Assembly (NCBI GenBank): GCA_023410715.1
Contig: JAEYPN010000017.1
Location: 62,001 to 126,000 of the forward strand
Direction of reading: 5' to 3'
Length of the DNA stretch: 64,000 nucleotides
From: Bacillota bacterium
GTDB lineage: Bacteria > Bacillota_I > Bacilli_A > Izemoplasmatales > UBA1188
The position numbers and the translations under genes were made by a program. Each line of letters starts with the position of its first letter. Within the stretch, counting starts at the first letter, position 1. This document shows positions 17,783-26,660 of this stretch, piece after piece. The notes below the pieces were generated by a model. It was not told the DNA's origin. It saw only the letters and a list, made by a program, of their open reading frames with translations, and did no database searches.

Positions 17783-20228
17783 AAGATTTTTTATCTTATT
17801 ATTACTTGTAATGACCATTACCCCTATCGCTACAAAAGCAATATATATTCCATCAACACAAGATACTTCAACTGCACCAGAAAAAGCGATAATCGTTGAG
17901 TTTAATCCAAATTCCAATTTAGAGTTACTCACTTCAAATGAGAATTTTAATTTTTATTTTGCTAACGATCACGATGTAATTTACATTTATGATAAACGTA
18001 GTAAATATACCTGGAAAACAGGACTTGACACAAATGAAAGTACATATTGTTCAGCAGGTATTACACTATTTGAAAATGGTGAGATTACCCAAGATACACT
18101 TGAAGAGAAATACTGTAATTATGTTGAATATGATTTAAATGATACTTTAATTCAACTTGCTAACTCCTTAGTTACTTTTCAATATTTTGCAGGAAAGGAT
18201 ATGTCACTTTTAGTAGCCTCTTCGCAAACTTATAATAGATCTGAACGAAAAAAAGCTACATCAACCTTGAAAAAAGTAGATGATACCCATTATTATCTTG
18301 ACGTTTACTTTACCCATGACGTCGATGAAACCAAGACGACAGATGATTTAGATTTACAAATGTATGTTCATTTCTACTTAACTGAAAAGGGCGTTGAGTT
18401 TGAAGTAAGACATAGTGAGTTATCAGGAACCATGGTTCCTAACTTATATTCTATTTCATTTGCTCAATTCTTAGGGGCAACTGGTGGATCAACAATAAAA
18501 CTACAGTTAAAGAAAAATGCCTTAAATAAATGGACAGCAAAACAGGTTGGAGAACCTATTTATAATGAAATAACACCAGGATATACTTTGGTTCCTGATG
18601 GGCCGGGTGCTTTAATTAGAAATAAAAAATATAATGCAGCCTTAAGCTCTTATTCAACATATGTATATGGAACTGATTATGCTCAATTAGATCAATATAA
18701 AAATAATGCCACAACTTATGTACCTTATAAAGTTGCGAGTATGCCACTTTTTGGCATAAGTGTTGGAGATGATACACAAGCAGCCTTTGTAGCTTATGCG
18801 ACTAAAGGACATGAATATATGCAGATCGTTTCTACTACCCAACAAAATAAAGCTGATAACAACACAAATTACAACTATACTTATGCGAAGTTTATTTATC
18901 AGGCTAAATATCAACAAATTTATTCACAAAATGCCCAAGGATTTCAAACATTACTTGAATATCCAAATGTCTTTGATATCCACATGAATTATGACTTCCT
19001 AGCAGGTGATGGCTCAAATGGTGAACCAGAAGCATCATATGTTGGTATGGCAAAAGCATATCGCGAGCATTTAATTGAAACTAACCAAATAAATGTACTA
19101 ACACTTGATACTAAAGATATTCCTATTAGAATTGATTTCTTAATGTCTGATAGTGAAAATACAATTTTTGGTAATAGAAATATTGTAGCGACTACAGCTG
19201 ATGATGTATATGATATCTTAAAGGATTTAAAAGATGCAGGGCTAACCTTAATTAACTCTGGACTTATGGGCTGGCAAAAGGATGGATTGACGTTAGGTAG
19301 ACCAGATAAAGCTCAATTTGATGCAAAGATTGGATCAAAAAGAGATTATAAAGAGTTAATTAATGATGCAAAAGAGTTAGGATATGATGTTTCTTTCTAT
19401 CAAGATTATTTTACTGTAAATACTGAACAAATAAGTAAATACAGGAATTTTATTAAACATGCATCTGATTGGTATTCATACAAATTAGCATTTAATTTTA
19501 CTGGTGATCCAATCGTTAAAGAATATTATTTTGCCAGAGCAATCAAGAGTTCGGAATGGACTAAAAAACAAATTAAAACCTTTGATAAACTTGGTATTGA
19601 TTCAGTTACAATCGCTGGTATAACTGAAAATTTAACTTCTGATTATACTGATAACACATCACGCGAAGATGCAAGAAAGATTTATCAACAGTTATTTAGT
19701 GAGGTTGGATCAAACTATGCAATAAATGCTGTTCGTCCAAATGCTTATTTACTAAAATGGGTTGATAGATACTTACAAGCCGATGTATATAATACACAAT
19801 ATTTAGTTGAAACAGATACTGTACCTTTCTTAATGCTCGTATTACAAGGTAGTATGGAAATGTATGGACCATATTGTAACTTCTCATTTTATGATCAAGC
19901 ATCTGTTTTAAGAATGATTGATTATAACCTATATCCAACATTTATGTTAACGAAAGAGCCATCATATGTATTAGCTGATACAACTTCTGCTAAATATTAT
20001 TCAACAGAATATGATCTTTACAAGGATTTAATTCTATCAATTTATAATCAGATTAATTCTGCATTAAGACCAGTATTAGATGCAAGCTGGATTGATCGTG
20101 AAGTAGTTCAAAATGGATTTGTGGTAAATACATATAATAATGGTAAAAAAATCTATATTAACTATTCAGAAGACACTGTGATCTATAATGGCGTTACTGT
20201 AATACCAGAGTCATTTATAGTTAGGTAG
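17769..20228 (+). CDS. Large secreted DUF5696-type protein with glycosidase-like barrel
   Basis: This 819-residue protein has a signal peptide (about 1-24) and no lipobox or sortase motif. The first half (about 30-440) is rich in beta strands. The second half (about 475-710) reads like a (beta/alpha)8 barrel of the GH66/GH101-like kind: DDVYDILKDLKDAGLTLIN, GLMGWQKDG, then DAKELGYDVSFYQDYF with acidic residues at strand ends. I assign DUF5696 from memory of the family and its neighbours (YIP1 protein, permeases). A glycan-binding or hydrolytic role outside the cell is inference; I cannot identify a certain catalytic pair. SD AAAGGAGG (17752-17759) lies inside the upstream gene. Confidence 0.65.
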   Translation: MFSTKRFFILLLLVMTITPIATKAIYIPSTQDTSTAPEKAIIVEFNPNSNLELLTSNENFNFYFANDHDVIYIYDKRSKYTWKTGLDTNESTYCSAGITLFENGEITQDTLEEKYCNYVEYDLNDTLIQLANSLVTFQYFAGKDMSLLVASSQTYNRSERKKATSTLKKVDDTHYYLDVYFTHDVDETKTTDDLDLQMYVHFYLTEKGVEFEVRHSELSGTMVPNLYSISFAQFLGATGGSTIKLQLKKNALNKWTAKQVGEPIYNEITPGYTLVPDGPGALIRNKKYNAALSSYSTYVYGTDYAQLDQYKNNATTYVPYKVASMPLFGISVGDDTQAAFVAYATKGHEYMQIVSTTQQNKADNNTNYNYTYAKFIYQAKYQQIYSQNAQGFQTLLEYPNVFDIHMNYDFLAGDGSNGEPEASYVGMAKAYREHLIETNQINVLTLDTKDIPIRIDFLMSDSENTIFGNRNIVATTADDVYDILKDLKDAGLTLINSGLMGWQKDGLTLGRPDKAQFDAKIGSKRDYKELINDAKELGYDVSFYQDYFTVNTEQISKYRNFIKHASDWYSYKLAFNFTGDPIVKEYYFARAIKSSEWTKKQIKTFDKLGIDSVTIAGITENLTSDYTDNTSREDARKIYQQLFSEVGSNYAINAVRPNAYLLKWVDRYLQADVYNTQYLVETDTVPFLMLVLQGSMEMYGPYCNFSFYDQASVLRMIDYNLYPTFMLTKEPSYVLADTTSAKYYSTEYDLYKDLILSIYNQINSALRPVLDASWIDREVVQNGFVVNTYNNGKKIYINYSEDTVIYNGVTVIPESFIVR

Positions 20229-20236
20229 GTGAAATT

Positions 20237-21205
20237 ATGAGTCGAAATAAGACAGCTTTAGAACAACTAAACAAAAAAACAACGATAGAACAGACTAATA
20301 AGATTGCCTATCTATTTTTACTCCCATGGTTAATTGGTTTTTTTGGTTTTACCTTATTCCCCTTCTTATATACAATGTATTTAAGCTTCTTTAATGTATA
20401 TCAAGGAGGTACAGGAACGGTACTTAATTGGATTGGCCTTGACAACTATGTTCAAGCGCTGATTAGAAATGGTAATTTCACAAATAATATAATAACCTTT
20501 GTTACAAATGAAATTACCTTTACACCAACAATTCTCGTTTTAAGTTTTATTATAGCTTTATTATTAAACCAAATAGTTAAAGGTAAAAGCTTTTTTAGAG
20601 TAATATTCTTCTTACCAGTAGTAATTATTTCTGGACCAGTTATGGAAAAAATAATTGGTAATGGTGTTTGGTCGATTAACTATGGTGATAATATGATATT
20701 TAGAATAATCTTTGAATACTCACCATGGTTTGCAGAGCAACTGGCTAGATTATTTGATAATTTCTTATTTGTTATCTGGTTTACTGGTATTCCAATTATC
20801 CTTTTTATCAATGGTTTACAAAAAATAAACCATCAGCTCTATGAAGCAGCAAAAATTGATGGTGCCAATTCATGGCAGTTACTTTGGAAGATTACAATAC
20901 CAATCATTAAACCAACAGCTTTAATTATTGTAATTTATACAATAGTAAATATTGGTACATTCAATATGATTAATCCGGCTTTATCACAAATTACTTCATT
21001 AATTGGTTCAGTTTCAGGACTTGGTTTATCTAGTGCGATGGCAGTAATCTATACTTTTGTAATTATTTTTATTATTGGTTTAGCCTTCCTACTACTTGGG
21101 CGTGAGAAAAAGTCCAAAGTGATTAAATTCACTTCAATTCAACAGAAGAATCTTGAAGCAGTATATAAGAAGCGGTTAAATCAAGAAAAGGTGGTGCAAA
21201 AATGA
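20237..21205 (+). CDS. ABC sugar permease, MalF-like (second pair)
   Basis: A 322-residue membrane protein whose EAA loop reads EAAKIDGANSWQLLWKITIP followed by IIKP. The start is ATG 20237 with TAGGTGA (20224-20230) upstream. It forms the second permease pair in this operon with the next gene and is clearly divergent from the first pair, so two separate importers, or one with alternative channels, are encoded. Confidence 0.88.
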   Translation: MSRNKTALEQLNKKTTIEQTNKIAYLFLLPWLIGFFGFTLFPFLYTMYLSFFNVYQGGTGTVLNWIGLDNYVQALIRNGNFTNNIITFVTNEITFTPTILVLSFIIALLLNQIVKGKSFFRVIFFLPVVIISGPVMEKIIGNGVWSINYGDNMIFRIIFEYSPWFAEQLARLFDNFLFVIWFTGIPIILFINGLQKINHQLYEAAKIDGANSWQLLWKITIPIIKPTALIIVIYTIVNIGTFNMINPALSQITSLIGSVSGLGLSSAMAVIYTFVIIFIIGLAFLLLGREKKSKVIKFTSIQQKNLEAVYKKRLNQEKVVQK

Positions 21206-22242
21206 TTAGCATAAAAACTTTTAATTATAAACTAATTGAAAATATTGCCAAAGCTTTTCGCTACCTTAAGAGAAAAAAGAGTAAGATATTTACAATCATA
21301 TGGAAGATCTTAGTCTATCTTTTACTAATTTCCATGTCATATGTTTTTATCTATCCATTCTTTAAAATGCTCTCACTATCATTCATGTCCATGGCTGATA
21401 TTGTTGACCCAGAGGTAGTTTGGATTCCTAAAAATTTTACATTTAGGAACTATAAAATTTCAGCCGATGTAATGAAACTATTTGGTTACACAGGTACTGA
21501 CCCAGTTACAGGAAAAAAAGCTTTCATCCAGGGGCCATTATTTAATTCATTTACTTATTCAACTGTCTTAGCGGTATCGCAAACTTTAGTTTCAGCTTTA
21601 ACTGGCTATGCCTTTGCTAAATATAATTTTAAAGGAAAGAAACTTTGGTTTGTAATTATCCTTATTTCCTTTATAATTCCCGCACCTATTTTACTAGTAT
21701 CACGTAAAGAAATTATTACGCTAATAAATGAAACATTTAAGCTTAAACTATATGGTACATATGTTCCACAGATTGTTTTTGCTATCTTTGGTCAGGGCGT
21801 AAATTCGGCGATTTTGATTTTAATTTTCTTTAATTTCTTTAAAATGATACCTAATGACTTATATGAAAGTGGGAAAATTGATGGCGCCAATTCTTTGCAA
21901 TTATTCTGGCATATAACAATTAAGCTTTCATTAACTTCAATCGTAGTTGTCTTCCTATTCTCATTTGTTTGGAACTGGAATGAAACTTACGTTACTGGCT
22001 TCTTAGTTCAAAATATTAAGCTTATGCCAAAACAATTGTCTCTTTTTGATGAAACATTTAATAATTCATTTGGTGGATCTACATCTACTGAACATGGCCA
22101 AAGCGGTGCCGGTACTAAACTATCTGAAGCATACAAAATGGCCGCTACAATCATTTCAATTTTACCTTTGATGATAATTTATTTCTTTGGTCAAAAAACA
22201 TTTGTTGAAGGTATTGAAAAAACTGGTATTACAGGAGAATAA
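21202..22242 (+). CDS. ABC sugar permease, MalG-like (second pair)
   Basis: A 346-residue membrane protein with EAA loop ESGKIDGANSLQLFWHITIK (the usual Ala-Ala is Ser-Gly and the closing Pro is missing). About 35 extra basic residues precede the first helix, and a Gly/Ser-rich insert (around FGGSTSTEHGQSGAG) lies before the last helix. ATGA overlap (21202-21205) couples it to its partner. It ends the transporter operon, followed by a terminator. Confidence 0.86.
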   Translation: MISIKTFNYKLIENIAKAFRYLKRKKSKIFTIIWKILVYLLLISMSYVFIYPFFKMLSLSFMSMADIVDPEVVWIPKNFTFRNYKISADVMKLFGYTGTDPVTGKKAFIQGPLFNSFTYSTVLAVSQTLVSALTGYAFAKYNFKGKKLWFVIILISFIIPAPILLVSRKEIITLINETFKLKLYGTYVPQIVFAIFGQGVNSAILILIFFNFFKMIPNDLYESGKIDGANSLQLFWHITIKLSLTSIVVVFLFSFVWNWNETYVTGFLVQNIKLMPKQLSLFDETFNNSFGGSTSTEHGQSGAGTKLSEAYKMAATIISILPLMIIYFFGQKTFVEGIEKTGITGE

Positions 22243-22249
22243 AATAACG

Positions 22250-22286
22250 AAAAGGGAAGTTACTAGTGTAAATTTCCCTTTTTTTT
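22250..22286 (+). terminator. Rho-independent terminator of the transporter operon
   Basis: AAAAGGGAA (22250-22258) pairs with TTCCCTTTT (22274-22282), followed by a T-run to 22286. The loop is 15 nt. Confidence 0.85.
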
Positions 22287-22307
22287 AGTATAAAAATTTA
22301 TTTTTAA

Positions 22308-22316
22308 TGTTATAAT
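22308..22316 (+). promoter_or_regulatory. Extended -10 promoter of the transketolase gene
   Basis: TGTTATAAT, 28 nt before the ATG at 22345. No good -35 is seen. Confidence 0.65.
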
Positions 22317-22344
22317 GTTTATAAAGTTATATAAGGAGAATTTT

Positions 22345-24288
22345 ATGAATAATTTAAGTGTTAATGTTATTAGGATGTTAAGCGTTGAAGAAATTGCTAA
22401 AGCCAATAGCGGACATCCAGGAATGGTTTTAGGCTCAGCACCTGTTATTTATACTTTATGGAACAAATTTTTAAATATTGATTCTAAAAACCCTGAATGG
22501 TTTAATCGTGACCGTTTTGTTTTAGCGGCTGGACATGCTTCAAGCATGCTATATGTATTACTTCATTTATCAGGATATGATATTTCTATCGATGATTTAA
22601 AAAATTTCCGTCAATTAAATTCTAAAACCCCAGGTCATCCAGAGCATGGTTTAGGAATAGATGCGACATCTGGACCTTTAGGACAAGGAATAGCTATGGC
22701 AACAGGTATGGCAATATCTGAAGCAAACTTAGCCGCAAGATACAATAAAGAAGACTTTAATGTAGTTGATCACTATACTTATGTTTTATGTGGTGATGGT
22801 GACCTACAAGAAGGTGTAACTCAAGAAGCTATGTCTTTAGCTGGAAGACTTGGACTTGGCAAATTAATCGTATTATATGATTCAAATGATGTTCAACTAG
22901 ATGGACCTGTTTCAAATGCCAATACTGAAAATGTTAAAGGTAAATATGAAGCAATGAATTGGCATTACCAAAAAGTTTCAGAACCAAATGATTTAGAAGC
23001 TGTAAGAAAAGCAATTGTAAAAGCACAAAAAGAATCTGATAAACCAAGTATTATTGAATGTAAAACAATAATCGGTTATGGATCACCTTTAGCTGGAGAT
23101 AGTGCTTGTCATGGAGCTCCTTTAAAAGGTGAAAACTTAGAGGCTTTAAAGAAGAATTTAAATTATAACTATGAACCTTTCTTTGTTCCAGAGGAAGTTT
23201 ATGAAGACTTTAATGTTAATACAATTAAAAGAGGACATTTAGCTTATAATTCTTGGATGAGATTATTTAAGAAATATAAAGAAAGTTATCCAGATTTAGC
23301 TAATGAATTAACAAAAATAATGGACAATGATTTTATTGTTCCTGATGAAGTACTTAAACCTTACCCAGTTGGACATAAAGAAGCAAGTAGGGTAACTGGT
23401 GGAAAAATTGTTAAAGAATTTTCTAACTTTTTACCATCATTTATGGGTGGATCTGCCGATTTAACTAAGTCAACATATGCCAAAGGCGCTGACGGTAATT
23501 TTGATGTAAATAATCGTTTAGGACGTAACATTAACTTTGGCGTACGTGAACATGCGATGGGCGCAATTGTAAATGGTATGCAGCTTCATCATATGCGTTC
23601 ATTCTTAGGTGGTTTCTTTGTGTTTAGTGATTACTTAAAACCAGCAATTAGAATGGCAGCATTAATGAATTTACCATCACTATTCATTTTTACTCATGAC
23701 TCAGTAGCTGTTGGTGAAGATGGTCCAACACATGAACCAATTGAACAAATGGCTGGTTTAAGAGTTGTCCCTAACTTAAGATTATATCGTCCAGCAGACG
23801 CTAATGAGACAAATGCCTGCTTCTTAAACGCAATTAACGATTATGAACATCCAAGTGTAATTTGTCTTTCAAGACAAGCTCTAGAAGTCAAGAAAGAAAT
23901 TTCTTATGATGAAGTTAAGAAGGGTGCTTACGTCATTCATGACCATGAAAACTTTGATGGTATTTTACTTGCTACTGGTAGTGAAGTTAACATAGCTATC
24001 GAAGCAGCATTATTACTAGAAAAAGAAAATATCTTTGTAAGAGTTGTAAGTATGCCATCAATGGAAGTATTCTTATCACAAAAAGAAAGATATCAAAATA
24101 AAGTATTACCAAAGAAATGCAAACGTATATTAGCAATTGAAATGGGTGCGAGCGCTCCTTGGTATCGTTTCACTAAAAACATTATGGGAATTGACCGCTT
24201 TGGCGTAAGTGGTGAATTAAATGATGTAATTAAATATTTTAAATTTACACCAGAAGAGGTAAAAAATAGATACTTAAGCATTAAATAG
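22345..24288 (+). CDS. tkt: Transketolase
   Basis: The ATG at 22345 follows AAGGAG (22333-22338); an in-frame ATG at 22315 overlaps the -10 box and is rejected. The 647 residues match full-length transketolase. Visible are the thiamine diphosphate motif GDGDLQEG with the downstream Asn, GHPEHGLGIDATSGPLGQG, and HDSVAVGEDGPTHEP in the pyrimidine-binding half. It shuttles two-carbon units in the non-oxidative pentose phosphate pathway in the cytosol. It follows the sugar-uptake operon under its own promoter, and the next gene begins 13 nt after its stop, so the two may be co-transcribed. Confidence 0.95.
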   Translation: MNNLSVNVIRMLSVEEIAKANSGHPGMVLGSAPVIYTLWNKFLNIDSKNPEWFNRDRFVLAAGHASSMLYVLLHLSGYDISIDDLKNFRQLNSKTPGHPEHGLGIDATSGPLGQGIAMATGMAISEANLAARYNKEDFNVVDHYTYVLCGDGDLQEGVTQEAMSLAGRLGLGKLIVLYDSNDVQLDGPVSNANTENVKGKYEAMNWHYQKVSEPNDLEAVRKAIVKAQKESDKPSIIECKTIIGYGSPLAGDSACHGAPLKGENLEALKKNLNYNYEPFFVPEEVYEDFNVNTIKRGHLAYNSWMRLFKKYKESYPDLANELTKIMDNDFIVPDEVLKPYPVGHKEASRVTGGKIVKEFSNFLPSFMGGSADLTKSTYAKGADGNFDVNNRLGRNINFGVREHAMGAIVNGMQLHHMRSFLGGFFVFSDYLKPAIRMAALMNLPSLFIFTHDSVAVGEDGPTHEPIEQMAGLRVVPNLRLYRPADANETNACFLNAINDYEHPSVICLSRQALEVKKEISYDEVKKGAYVIHDHENFDGILLATGSEVNIAIEAALLLEKENIFVRVVSMPSMEVFLSQKERYQNKVLPKKCKRILAIEMGASAPWYRFTKNIMGIDRFGVSGELNDVIKYFKFTPEEVKNRYLSIK

Positions 24289-24301
24289 GGGCGGTGGTTT
24301 T

Positions 24302-24850
24302 ATGATTACTACTTATCTTTACACAAAGAGTTTGAGTAGTGAATTAATATCGCATATTAAAGAACTATATGGAAATATTGTTTTAGAAAAATATGATGAA
24401 GAAGTCTTGAAAATAATAGTAGACGAATATGATGTTGACACAACTTTAGGAATGAAAGAAAATTTTATGGCAGATTTTTATTTAAACCCTTCGGTTTTTA
24501 TTGCTCCTAAATTATTAAGTGAAGAAATAACATTTGAAATTATCCAGTTTATTAAAAACCTAAAAAGTGATTTATATAAAATATCAGATATTATTATTCA
24601 GGCCTTTATGAAAAATAGAAAAATAATTAAGGATTTAAAACAGTACTATGAGAATTTATTTCATACAGAAACAATTGAAACAGTTCTTGGATTTTTAGAA
24701 AATGACTCATCTGCATCAAAAACTGCCGATAAAATGTTTATGCACAGAAATACTGTTAATTATCGAATCGATAACTTTGTAAGTACAACAGGGATTAACA
24801 TTCGTAAATTTAAAGAAGGAGTAAGTATCTATTTGCTCTTAAAATACTGA
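24302..24850 (+). CDS. PucR/CdaR-type helix-turn-helix protein
   Basis: A 182-residue protein whose last 65 residues are the PucR/CdaR C-terminal HTH: a run like SASKTADKMFMHRNTVNYR is the recognition helix region of this family. The N-terminal about 110 residues match no sensor domain that I recognise, and the protein is shorter than CdaR (about 380) or PucR (over 500). It may sense a metabolite and control the sugar locus around it, but no target site is visible. A purine-rich GGGGCGGTGG (24288-24297) is the ribosome site. Confidence 0.65.
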   Translation: MITTYLYTKSLSSELISHIKELYGNIVLEKYDEEVLKIIVDEYDVDTTLGMKENFMADFYLNPSVFIAPKLLSEEITFEIIQFIKNLKSDLYKISDIIIQAFMKNRKIIKDLKQYYENLFHTETIETVLGFLENDSSASKTADKMFMHRNTVNYRIDNFVSTTGINIRKFKEGVSIYLLLKY

Positions 24851-24892
24851 TTTTTGTGCAATATGTACATATACATATTTACAATAATATTA

Positions 24893-24898
24893 TATAAT
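24893..24898 (+). promoter_or_regulatory. -10 box of the ATPase gene
   Basis: TATAAT 36 nt before the ATG at 24934, in an 83-nt AT-rich gap. No -35 or TG extension. Confidence 0.5.
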
Positions 24899-24933
24899 TT
24901 AGCATGTAAAATTTATTTTTCAGGAGGAAACAA

Positions 24934-26037
24934 ATGGCTACTTTAAAGTTTAAAGGACTAGACAAAGTATATGACAATGGTGTGCAAGCAGTATTTAACT
25001 TTACTTTGGATGTTCAAGATAAAGAATTTATAGTTTTCGTAGGACCATCAGGCTGCGGTAAATCAACTACCTTAAGAATGGTTGCCGGACTAGAAGAAAT
25101 TTCAGCAGGTGAATTATACATTGATGATGTACTTGTTAATGATGTAGCACCAAAAGACAGAAATATTGCGATGGTTTTCCAATCATATGCCTTATACCCT
25201 CATATGTCAGTATATGATAATATGGCATTTGGTTTAAAATTACGTAAAACACCAAAAGACGAAATTGAAAGAAGAGTTAGAAAAGCCGCTGATATTTTAG
25301 GACTTACTGGTTACTTAGATCGTAAACCAAAAGCTCTATCAGGTGGTCAAAGACAACGTGTGGCACTAGGACGTGCAATCGTTCGTGATGCAAAAGTATT
25401 CTTAATGGACGAACCTCTATCAAATCTAGATGCTAAATTACGTGTACAAATGCGTGCCGAATTAATTAAATTACATGAAACTTTAGGAACAACATTTATC
25501 TATGTAACACATGACCAAATTGAAGCTATGACAATGGCTACAAGAATTGTTGTTATGAAAGATGGATATATTCAACAAGTAGGTGCACCAAAGGATATTT
25601 ATGACAATCCTCATAACTTATTCGTTGCTGGATTTATTGGCACACCTCCTATGAACTTCTTAACAGGACGTGTTCAAGAAGATGGATATTTCTACTGTGA
25701 AAACTTAAAGATAAGAGTTCCTGAACCTAAACTAAAATTACTTGAAGCTAAAAACTATATCGACAAAGATGTTGTATTAGGTATTAGACCAGAAGATATT
25801 CATGATGAAAATATTTTCTTAGAAACATATCCTGATTCAATTATCAAAGTTAATGTTGACGTTGCTGAACTTTTAGGTGCTGAAACAAATATTCATATTA
25901 AGGTTGGAAAATTCTCAATCGTTTCTAAGGTTGATGCTCGTGCTGATCTTCATATGGGCGATGAAATCAAACTTGCTTTAAATATGAACAAGTGCCATTT
26001 CTTCGATGTTGAAACTGAAGAAAGAATCAGAAAATAA
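24934..26037 (+). CDS. ABC sugar importer ATPase, MsmK/MalK/UgpC-like
   Basis: The 367 residues hold every ATPase motif: Walker A GPSGCGKST (38-46), Q-loop FQSYALYPHM, signature LSGGQRQRVALGRA, Walker B VFLMDEPLSNLD and the switch His in YVTHDQ. The C-terminal third is the TOBE-like regulatory domain (GIRPEDI). In Firmicutes, one MsmK-type ATPase often serves many CUT1 sugar importers, and no ATPase lies inside the transporter operon itself. It is therefore the likely engine for both permease pairs at 13848-15725 and 20237-22242. AGGAGG (24922-24927) sets the start. Confidence 0.93.
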   Translation: MATLKFKGLDKVYDNGVQAVFNFTLDVQDKEFIVFVGPSGCGKSTTLRMVAGLEEISAGELYIDDVLVNDVAPKDRNIAMVFQSYALYPHMSVYDNMAFGLKLRKTPKDEIERRVRKAADILGLTGYLDRKPKALSGGQRQRVALGRAIVRDAKVFLMDEPLSNLDAKLRVQMRAELIKLHETLGTTFIYVTHDQIEAMTMATRIVVMKDGYIQQVGAPKDIYDNPHNLFVAGFIGTPPMNFLTGRVQEDGYFYCENLKIRVPEPKLKLLEAKNYIDKDVVLGIRPEDIHDENIFLETYPDSIIKVNVDVAELLGAETNIHIKVGKFSIVSKVDARADLHMGDEIKLALNMNKCHFFDVETEERIRK

Positions 26038-26059
26038 TTAAATTTTAATTGCTTATTGA

Positions 26060-26085
26060 AGAGTGCAGAAATGCGCTCTTTTTTT
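26060..26085 (+). terminator. Rho-independent terminator of the ATPase gene
   Basis: AGAGTGCA (26060-26067), GAAA tetraloop, TGCGCTCT (26072-26079) with one G-T pair, then a T-run to 26085. Confidence 0.88.
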
Positions 26086-26144
26086 CAACATAATTATCAT
26101 TATAAGAAGGATTCTTCGTGGTAAAATAAGCGACGGTGAGAGAT

Positions 26145-26573
26145 ATGATTAATTATGTTATAAAAAATGGTTATACAACAATTATATATTATAAAGATGG
26201 AAAAATTAATAAGACGACTAAATCAGTTTATTTAGTAATCAATGAATTATGCATAAAATATTTTTCAACCTTTTTTGGCAGAATAGAAGCTATTAAAAAT
26301 CAGTTTGGTTTTAAAAGAAAAATACCTATTTTAGTTAGTAATAGTATACTTTTATTACCTATTTATAGTTATAGAAGTTTAAATTCCCTCTATATTAATT
26401 ACTATGAAATTAATGATGTAGAATTTGAAACTAATATAATTATCATTGAATTTAAAGATAAAACCGTGCTTAAACTAGATAAAAATGTAAAATTTGAACT
26501 TGTTTTAAAGCGAGGACATTTAATTCATGAAGAAATAAAAAAGTTAAAAGAAAAAGAAAACGTTTTTATTTAA
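26145..26573 (+). CDS. ComK-like transcription factor
   Basis: The protein has 142 residues from ATG 26145, chosen because GGTGAG (26135-26140) fits as its ribosome site; a GTG at 26136 is the alternative. The middle resembles ComK in order and spacing: a CIKYFSTFFGRIEAIK segment like the RSCRFFGSSYAGRK stretch of Bacillus ComK, then KIPILVSNSILLLP like the PPIMVDPSNQIFLFP stretch, then a hydrophobic beta region ahead of a basic end. ComK switches on DNA-uptake genes. This copy is about 50 residues shorter than B. subtilis ComK. No ComS or other competence gene is in the window. The similarity is by eye. Confidence 0.65.
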   Translation: MINYVIKNGYTTIIYYKDGKINKTTKSVYLVINELCIKYFSTFFGRIEAIKNQFGFKRKIPILVSNSILLLPIYSYRSLNSLYINYYEINDVEFETNIIIIEFKDKTVLKLDKNVKFELVLKRGHLIHEEIKKLKEKENVFI

Positions 26574-26616
26574 TATTTGTAAATGTTTAATAGTAGTAAT
26601 TATTTAGTAAAAATAG

Positions 26617-26622
26617 TATAAT
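26617..26622 (+). promoter_or_regulatory. -10 box of the pgk operon
   Basis: TATAAT 38 nt before the pgk ATG. No clear -35. No cre-like site with full consensus is present. Confidence 0.55.
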
Positions 26623-26660
26623 AATTACGGACATTATAAAATTTAATGGAGGAAAAAAAT

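Noticed and set aside
26557..26566. AAAACGTTTT palindrome upstream of pgk, like half of a cre site
   Set aside because: It lacks the T/G and C at the required outer positions of the cre consensus and lies inside the end of the ComK-like gene.
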